64,000 nt of DNA, taken from Hyalella azteca (lineage: Eukaryota > Arthropoda > Malacostraca > Amphipoda > Hyalellidae). The notes below the pieces were generated by a model. The model had not been told where the DNA came from, ran no database searches, and saw only the letters and a program-made list of their open reading frames with translations. This document shows positions 55,784-64,000 of the stretch, piece after piece (the stretch's first letter is position 1; each line of letters opens with the position of its first letter). The stretch is from the NCBI RefSeq assembly GCF_000764305.2, contig NW_025937447.1:116066-180065 (forward strand), written 5' to 3'. Position numbers and translations under genes: made by a program.

Positions 55784-58443
55784 TAATTGATTAATTAAAT
55801 AATACAAACAAATTAGGTCTATATGATAGGTCTATTTGTTTGTAGACAAATTAGGCATATATGTTTGTATTAGATGCGTTTTCTTAACAAGATCCGAATG
55901 AATTGCAATAGTCTAATAATAGTCGATAATTTCTAGTCGACAATAGTCGATATCGACAGTAGTCGATAATTTCTAAAACTAACCGTCTCCATGACAAAAC
56001 GTAATTATTATAAATGATGCATGTGTAGGTTATGTCCAAAGGAATGGTGAAATCATTTAATAAGTGGATAAAGATTATCAAAGGAAAACTGGATATCAAG
56101 CAAAATAAACTTTGCAGCGTTTTCGCTATATTATATTGTGATAATTCCTCGCTTTTCCTGTTGGGAAAAATATTGTCGGGAAAAAATTTAGCACAATTAC
56201 GGTGCCGTAAAATTATTTTGCGATAAAATTGATACAAAAAAAAACCGTAAATAAAATTTTAATTAGGAGTCATAAATGAAAACTTCATAAGAAATTTATG
56301 CAATTTTTGCTTTCTATTGGGAATTTTTTTATGCCAATGGCTTTTCAACTAAAAGTCTAATTTGACATTGCGGTCCAGGACAGCTTCTAGGCGAATATTC
56401 AATTCTTTTGAAGGCCTGGAAAAAGGATCGCTGCTTACCAATGAGAGCGATCTACATTCTCTTTGATTACTTTTCTTCTGTATAGAAAATTCAGAAGGTT
56501 CGATCTACTTCTCTATTTTATTTTGTGACTGATCGAAAAGATCATTTATGCCTTTATATCCAGCTAAAATTATTTAATTTTAAAATTGTAAAGTTGTCTA
56601 CGTATTCATTAATTGTTTATATGCTTAAGGAGTTTTAGATGACAATTACCATATTTCTTTTCTTATTCAAGGATTCATGCTGCGCCTGTGGAAGTTCATC
56701 GTCGACTTTTAAATCTCCCTGCTGACGTATTGTCTTATAAAATACCCAAGTCAGCCATAAAATGTCATTGCTCGCCGTAAATGTGTCGTAAATGTCCAGA
56801 AAATATCCACGAAAAACTTTACGGGCGTTGTGAAAACTTAATCTAGTACACGGCAAGTGCGGCAAACGCTTTGAATTTGTTCTTTGTCTGAGATTTAGTC
56901 GTCGGCGCGTTAATACTTTATTTTACGTATTTCATGGTTTGTGATTGAATTCCGCCACTGTTGGGTTAAATTGCAATTCAAAGAAGGACTTTGCTATATG
57001 AACTTGATCGCAATCGTTCATTTTCGGAAATTTTTCTCTTTTCTCATAGTCCAGCATTTTTTCTGGGTAACAGCATAGTTGAAATCGAACGAAATAATAG
57101 TCATTAGTTATTCTTTAGTTACATCCAAGCTGTTTTGAAACTGTGCACAATGTTTTCAAAATCCAATGCTCTAGAATCTTCAATGACCCAAATTACGATG
57201 ATAATTTGAAGCGAGAATAATAGTTTGCAGTATTTTTATTTAAGAATTTAGTTTAGGTAGAAACCAAAATTCTGTGGAGGTAATTGCAAGCTTGAAAAGC
57301 CGTAATTGCTTCAGTTCCCCGTTCTTCTGACGACGATTTACCTCAGTATTTAAGACCACCACATGTCCGAGTTGGAAGTAGTTATTCGCTGCAAAGTTAG
57401 AACTTTCAAAGTTGACATTTTTCTGCGAGCTCGAGTTCTCAAGAGAACTCAACTCTTCTCACAAAAAACGTCTGCCACTCTTGTCATGGGTTTACTTGCC
57501 AGGTCATTTTGATGAAAATATTTAGTTTGTAACGTGCAATAGATTAAAATACGTATTCCGATTATCCATTGAGCGGATAATTGAAATCCGATCCAATTAT
57601 AATTATCCATCTCTCCATCTGCCGTAGTGGATTGACGCGCTCAAATGCTACATTCTTAATTCCTGGTGATAGGAATACCAACGACCATCACTTTTACCAA
57701 TGCCTAAAGGTAAATATAAGAAATTTGTATTATCGAAAGTATATAGAATACCTGGTATTTTGAAAAATCATATTCATTTTTTCAAATCATGTTCTTTACT
57801 GCATAAGATGAACGATAACATAGTTGAGGTAAGACGTGTGAATCAACCGACATCTGAGCATGATGTCTAAAAACCGCTGAAAAATGTATGTTTCTGGCAG
57901 CATTACAGTGACCGTGTCGGTCCGTGTGTTACACAGGAAATTGTGCAGAAAACCTTTCTTTTCATTGGACTTGTATCTTGAAAAAGCTAGGTCTGCCAAA
58001 GTGAGAATTGAGTGTTCCAGATTCGAGCAGAAAAAATTTCGTGAAATATAATAAAAGAAAGCAGGTCAAATAAATAACCAGTAGTTTTATTTATTAATCT
58101 TTTGCTCCATACTCGTGAATTAGCATGTTCATAGATTATTCACTTAAGTACAAAGTTTGAAATTTGTTCATTACTTTTGGGCATTTATTCCACAAAAAAT
58201 TATTTTGACATTTGCCGTTTGAAAGTTTAAGATGGAAGGAAAATTTAAGTTTTGTGAATGAATAGAGAGCCTCAAAAGTGTTACCTACTCTGATTTCATC
58301 TCTTAAGTTCCCAAGAATAAATCTAATGTGGCTGAAAATATTTTTCGCCTGATGCGCTTCTAAATTGAATAAATCATCCGTAGCTCTACTTCATAATAGC
58401 GTGTGCGTTGAAAAATTCCTCATTTATAAATTATTTTTATGGA

Positions 58444-58592
58444 ATTTTCTCATTTATGGAAAAAAATGCCCTATTGTGCTCGTCATGTCCGTCCATCCGT
58501 CTGTCTGTCTGTCCGTCCGTAACTTCACGTTTTCGCCGACGAGAAAATGCGCTCTCTGTCACTCACTGCAGTGAGTACTGAGTTATATTTTT
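58444..58592 (+). repeat. Interspersed element with CCGT/CTGT core, copy 3
   Basis: Reads TTTTCTCATTTATGG, then CTATTGTGCTCG, the tetranucleotide core, AACTTCACGTTTTCGCCGAC, GAGAAAATGCGCTCTCTGTC and the perfect palindrome ACTCACTGCAGTGAGT at 58561-58576. It closely matches copy 1. Confidence 0.88.
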
Positions 58593-59969
58593 CTAGTTGT
58601 GCTCAATAATTATAAAGTCATCAAATTTTTAATGAGTAAGTGACTTGGCTTCGTAATATAAAGGCTGTATTTAAAATTTTCTTAGGAGAATTTTTCGCAA
58701 GTCTTTTTTCTTCCGCATCATCGGAAAAATTTCCTCGTCTTCATAGATAATAACCATAAAGATTGATTCTTCAAATAATTCTTAGTTTATTAAATATCTC
58801 GTATGAATTTGAACGTATAATCAATGTTTCGAGGTATCTCGCCAGCTCGCTCATTTCAACTGAAACAAACTGTGCCCGAAGTTCCTGATTAATTTAGTCA
58901 TCCTTCACTTTAAGTTCATTTGCATGAGCGGTCGTGCATCTGGTCGCCCAACTTGTTTAATAGGAATAATTTAAACTGATCCAAGACACCGATGACTCCA
59001 TGAGAGTTATTGCAGCTGGGCTGCTATACAGACTCGCTGACTTCTGAGCTAACACAAAATTAAATTAAGATAATCCATGGTCATTCATTGATCGTCTATA
59101 AGGTTGTGATTATAAAAAAATTAAGCAGCTTATGACCTGTGAGTTTAATGAGTGTGCAATAGTTATCAATATTGATTTAAAAATTCAATTAAAAAGTATT
59201 GGGTGATGCTCGCAGCCTTGATTGACCTCTAATATGTCACTATAGGAAATTAATTGGTATTTTATGCACATTGAAAACGGGTTTGTGATGAAACCTGTGG
59301 TACCATTGAGCCGGAGGTCTAATTCAAAACTTCAGATCAGAACTTCAATGAAAGTTGTTTTTTGCATTGATTCCACAATGATCTAAATTCACCTTAAGTG
59401 TTAATACAAGTAAAACGATTTTTGGTCGATGAGCACATCATGTTTAAATAAAACAAATGTAAAATTAAAATTGTACAACTGTTATTATAAGATTATTTAT
59501 TTGTAATACAGTTTAATTTTAGTGCCACCAGATTGTTTTACTGTTCATTAAGATATTATTCACACATTAAATATTAATGCTTTACAACATTTCTTAGCAT
59601 GCTGTAATACTATCAATGTACCGTTAATATCAGCATCGCAGGATGCTAAAAAGTGTCCATGAATATAATGTGTGTTGAGTATACATCGGTTTTATTATGA
59701 CAGATGTCTCTCAATTAGGAGATATTTGTGTATAACAACATCGGCCTCCACGACGCAGAGTGATATTATGGTTGCCGGCAGGCGAATTTAATACGGGCGG
59801 CTGCACAGAGTAGTTATAAAGGCAATATTGTCAGGAATATTGCAACCATGCGGTGCTTGCGATCGGATATCGTTCCTCAGTTACATCTATCACTTTTATG
59901 GTGGCTGATAGAATAATTTTATACGTAGTCGCTTAAATTAAAGGTAGGATTATGGCGTGAATCGTTTAA

Positions 59970-60290
59970 AGCCATTTAGCTAGAAGCACCAGCAAGATTC
60001 AGATTTGAATCATTTGCATGAAATACTTGCAAGATTCTATGTGGTTCTACTTGAAAGATTTAAGATGGAATTAATTACAATATTCCATGTGTAATTACTT
60101 ACAAACTTCTAAGTTGTATTAAGTGGTGAGGCCCAAAAAACCGGGTGTTTTCATCCAGCAATAATTACTTTGCTAGATATAATATAAAGTGGTTTACTTG
60201 CAAGGTTTTTGGTGACATTACTTGCATGACTTCAGGTGAAATTACTTGCAAGGTGAAGGCGAAATTACTGGAAAAGTATTCGCTCTAATT
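59970..60290 (+). repeat. Degenerate TTACTTGCAAG repeats
   Basis: ACTTGCAAGATTCTATGTGG, ACTTACAAACTTCTAAGTTG, ACTTGCATGACTTCAGGTGA and related blocks recur every 25-60 bp. A decayed minisatellite is likely. Confidence 0.5.
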
Positions 60291-60299
60291 TTCCCGGCA

Positions 60300-63200
60300 G
60301 TAATTCCATCAATGACGTGCAATTCTCTAGCAAAGTATAGCTTGAATTTGAAGCTTAACAAAACCTCTAATTTCATTTTAAAGCTTCAACTAGAAGCTTA
60401 CATAACTGCATTGTGACGCTCTAAAACTCACTTTGAAGAAGACCAGGAGTAAAAGACCACTTTTTGCTATCCTAAGTCACATTTTGATTGCAGCTTAATG
60501 AATACAAAGACGTTAATTTGTTACAAAAATCGCTACTGGGAGACCCTTACTGTTTTTAATAGATTTGTTTGTGTGTGCATTTGCAATATAGCGCTGTAAT
60601 TACGCGTGTGTTGTGTTAGATGAACTAATGTAACATTACATCAGTTAGTGGTGGGTGGAACTCCATAATCTACAAATAATTTTCATTACTATCAATAATC
60701 TTTCAATTAAATCTTGCACTTTAACTGTTGCAATACTTGTAAACAACATTAAAATAAAGAAAATTACATATTGAATTCACCTGTTAGAGTGTCATGCAAT
60801 TTTGTTACAGAATCGTTTGGTAACTTTTTGGCTTTGCATTCTCATTGATCTTCTAATTATTCCTTAATTAGTTCAAGTGAATCTAGGAAAACCGTAAGCC
60901 ATCAAATCTTTATTTACGAGTAGAAAATCAATGAATTTCTCATAATTACTACAATCGCTGCATATGAAAATTAAAAGAAGTTAATGGGATTTTTGTGCAA
61001 TTTGCAGGCAAACTTTAGGTCTGATAACTGGCCTCAATTCAGTTTTCTTTGACGAACTTCACTGCGAAGAACTCGGTTTCTTTGTGGCAATTAGAGCCCT
61101 AAAGATACTCTTAATTAGTTACCCATTTCTCGAGACGAGGAAAAGCAGTCCAAGGTCTTCATTTCTGTTCTCACAGATTCTAAGCGACAATTTTCATCTT
61201 TGGATAATTTTAATGGTTGAAAAAAAAATTAGCGATTTTCACCCCAGCCGTTCCTGTTGGAAGAAACAGTATCCTTGGAAAATTTTATGAGGCGATAACA
61301 GTTTCAACTAATTCTATTGAAATTCTATCTATTTTGTATCTTGATAGAATGAATTTATCTTTCATAGCTTCAGGTTCCTACAATTATTTATATAGTTCAG
61401 GAAAAAACTATTGAAAACAACTAAATTATTTGACGTCATTGAAAAAATGGAAATTATTTTTAAGCATTTATACACCCTTTGCTGCAGTTAACAAGGTCGC
61501 TTTTCGTTTAATTCGACTCGTAACGTCTTTGATCGAAAAGATTATTTTAAATTAAATTTTTTGTGCTAACAAAAGAGATGAACGTCGCAAAAGTTGTACA
61601 GTAGAGCGTTTTAACGGCGCATTGCTCTGTCGGCCATGTATTTAGAGTCTAACAGTCGTAGCTCAGTGTCGTTGCTCTAACCTAGCATGACTGGAACACT
61701 GCCCGAGAATATCTATGACGTTCTTTATGTGAATGGGAATGGGAGCTCATGGACATAGCGACTGACGTAACATGTGTTGTCTGAATAGTCACAGTAACGA
61801 AAGATTACCCTAATCAATAGAATAATTGGAGAAATAATGGAAAAATGGAAATTTCAGATCGTAAGTGAAAATAGTATTAATTTTTTTTGTTAATATAAGA
61901 AGAAAAACTTTTTTGTTTGTTATGTTTTTAACTTCTTCTAACGAACCACATTGCCTCACTCTAATTTATTTCTGAACCTGTATTTTAAACATAATAATAT
62001 TATACTTGCATTTGAATTGTCTTGCCCTTCGTTTTTCAGTATTTTGTTCCATAATCGATCGAAAAATTTATTCCTGCACTGATAGATCTTACGCTCGGAA
62101 GGTCCATGTAAATGAGCTCCATTCTCTTCATCTCATAAATCTAATTCTTGTTCATGAAAACTGCAATCCGAAATCAAGTCCTTTCAAAGCCGTATTTTCA
62201 TCGCAACTAAAAAAATGAACTGGAATCATTGTATAAATATATGATTTTCTCTCTTTACTACGTAGCTATTTCTATCCAGTGTATTTATATCAGTTCACGA
62301 CCAAACTAAAAGTAAAAGGACGCTTTTTTTTGGACGAGAGCTTGACTTGATCAGACCTTTGTTGCGAACTTTTTGGGCCAAGGCGAAGAGATTTGCTTCA
62401 ATAGTCCGCAGTCTCCACCAAAACAGACGATGTTTTTCTCTTTCTGCTAAAGCGCTTGAAGGAAATATCTCGCCTTGTGCGTGCGCTGGTGAAACTCAAA
62501 AACCGACATTGCGAAAATTTCCATCTGAAGATTTGAGAGGAAATAGCCGTTTGCATATTTAAATATTTTGATGCAGAGATTTCTTGCGGAAATCTGAGCG
62601 CTTTGATAGTAAAACGATGATTTTAAGATTTAGTATGTCTGAAAAGAATTTGTTGGTAAGCTTCCACCATTGCGAGCGAGCTTTATTAAATCACGTTGCA
62701 ATTTATCTGATTTTTGTATATAAGATTATTAGACGAATCATATATATAAGTATTAAGTAAAAATATAATTACTCTAAAAGTTATTGATTCTCTATTCCTC
62801 TTCATTAATTGAGGAATAATTTTACATAACAAATAAATGTTATATACAATACTTTCATTTCTCAATTATAATAACAATTCAGCTGTCTTGTAGAGGTGAA
62901 ATTTCATAGAGATCTATCTGTTTTGTATGTTTGTGAAATTCAGAAAAAGTCATTTAAAATTGACACAAAGGCTTCTGAAAACATCGTCGACCGTTCCTGT
63001 TTGATTAAAATTCTACTTAAGACTGAATTTTGACCATAGAATTTTGTAGCACAAGGATGAATTCAATCGCCACAATCGTTCAAATTCTGACTATGAGATT
63101 GGTCAGTAGTAGAAGTCCGACGTTCAAACTTTAACCACAAATCTTTATTCCTTTGAGAAAAATTCAACGATTTAACAAGTTTCCTTTGATTTCTAATTGA

Positions 63201-64000
63201 AGAACAGATTTGTTCAGTTGCCGTGGGGTTTCAAAGGCGTTACGAGAAGAATGGAGTCGTTAAGGCACACATTTAAGCGCTACAAAATAAATAGAATAAA
63301 GCCGTTCGCGGCCTTACAGCGGAAGGCTCATTTCTCACAAGTGCGTCGTTCGAACCTCATTATGGGCTTTAAAGGAACGAGTGGGACTAGCCTCTTCAAT
63401 TGCCACACATTTGTTCAATAGATTTATGTACCGTATTTTATGAGTCTAGAAAAACTCAGTACATAAAATCTATTCATGGGTAGGATTTATAATAATGAAG
63501 CACCGAGGCTGATAGGCCATCCATCACTAACGTTGAAGAGTTGGGGGTTATCTAGAGGCCACGCGCCCATAGGAGCGACGTTTGCTCAAACAAAAATAAT
63601 GGCTATCGTAAATTTCAATTTCTGCAGCGTCGTCCATTATAATTAGCCAAAGCATCTGATGTGCCTCATCATTCTATGGGTTTTTCATAGTGATGAGTTT
63701 CTTGCTCATGGTTGACATCCTTATTTTCATAATTGTAAAAAACTGTTTTCGTAGTCAACAGCATTTATGTCCATTCAATCGAGAAAATCTGTCAATCTCG
63801 GTTTTACTAAACTTGTAATTCGGTCAACTTCAGATTTTCATCCAATTTGTGTATTTAAATATCGTGCTAGATCGGCGAAAGTTAGACAGGCACATTGTAA
63901 TTTTGATTATATTTACTTTTGAAGTGGAGTCAATTTCTCTTTATGCTATTTTAAGAAAACGATCGCCGCATTACCCCATTTATTAACTCTCGTTTTGAAA
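60300..64000. other. Intergenic tail of the window
   Basis: No gene is recognised. Open frames up to 74 codons show no family features. An imperfect inverted repeat (AATAGATTTATGTAC and GTACATAAAATCTATT) lies at about 63417-63475. Confidence 0.5.

Noticed and set aside
61655..61720. tRNA-like stretch with TAGCTCAGTG
   Set aside because: Only an A-box-like piece is present; no B box or cloverleaf could be found.

Overview
The window is AT-rich nuclear DNA of an arthropod. The evidence is spliceosomal genes with GT-AG introns, an NSD-family chromatin gene cut into about 20 exons, a peptide-type GPCR exon, a decayed Penelope-like retroelement and many minisatellites. A crustacean or another pancrustacean with long intergenic spacers fits best; the species cannot be told. 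There are no operons, rRNA genes, convincing tRNA genes or CRISPR arrays.

Region 1 (about 1-20400) is one plus-strand gene for a histone H3K36 methyltransferase of the NSD1/NSD2/NSD3/MES-4 family. Twenty coding exons join in phase (1845+1245+157+155+158+1621+124+122+167+151+141+140+152+157+211+181+89+126+183+1542 = 8667 nt) to give about 2,888 residues. The domain order is a basic/acidic disordered N-terminus with AT-hooks, PWWP1, an HMG-box-like segment, PHD1, PHD2 split by a long insertion, the following Cys/His modules, PWWP2, AWS, SET, post-SET, C-terminal PHD/C5HCH, a Gln/Arg-rich exon and a Ser-rich tail. Intron 5 holds a Penelope-like relic on the minus strand.

Region 2 (about 20400-48200) has no gene I can recognise. 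It holds minisatellites, perfect inverted repeats, two of the three copies of an interspersed element with a CCGT/CTGT core, a second copy of the Penelope-associated repeat, and a Nextera mate-pair junction adapter left in the assembly at 24880-24917 beside an N. Region 3 (48280-49237) is the first coding exon of a class A GPCR: a long N-glycosylated N-terminus, TM1 and TM2. Its later exons are not visible. Region 4 (49240-64000) is again mostly non-coding, with minisatellites, a possible orphan exon at 51519-51641 and the third copy of the interspersed element.

The most unusual signal is that tandem repeats are anchored on splice sites. The donor of NSD exon 10 is present six times in a 42-bp in-frame array, so each donor would add exactly 14 residues after PWWP2. 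The donor of the GPCR exon sits in the first of eight 54/55-bp copies. Decayed copies of the exon 13 and exon 20 acceptors lie just upstream of the real ones, a piece of exon 12 is repeated in the next intron, and a 78-bp array follows the exon 13 donor. Together these suggest a genome in which local tandem duplication keeps copying exon-intron junctions.
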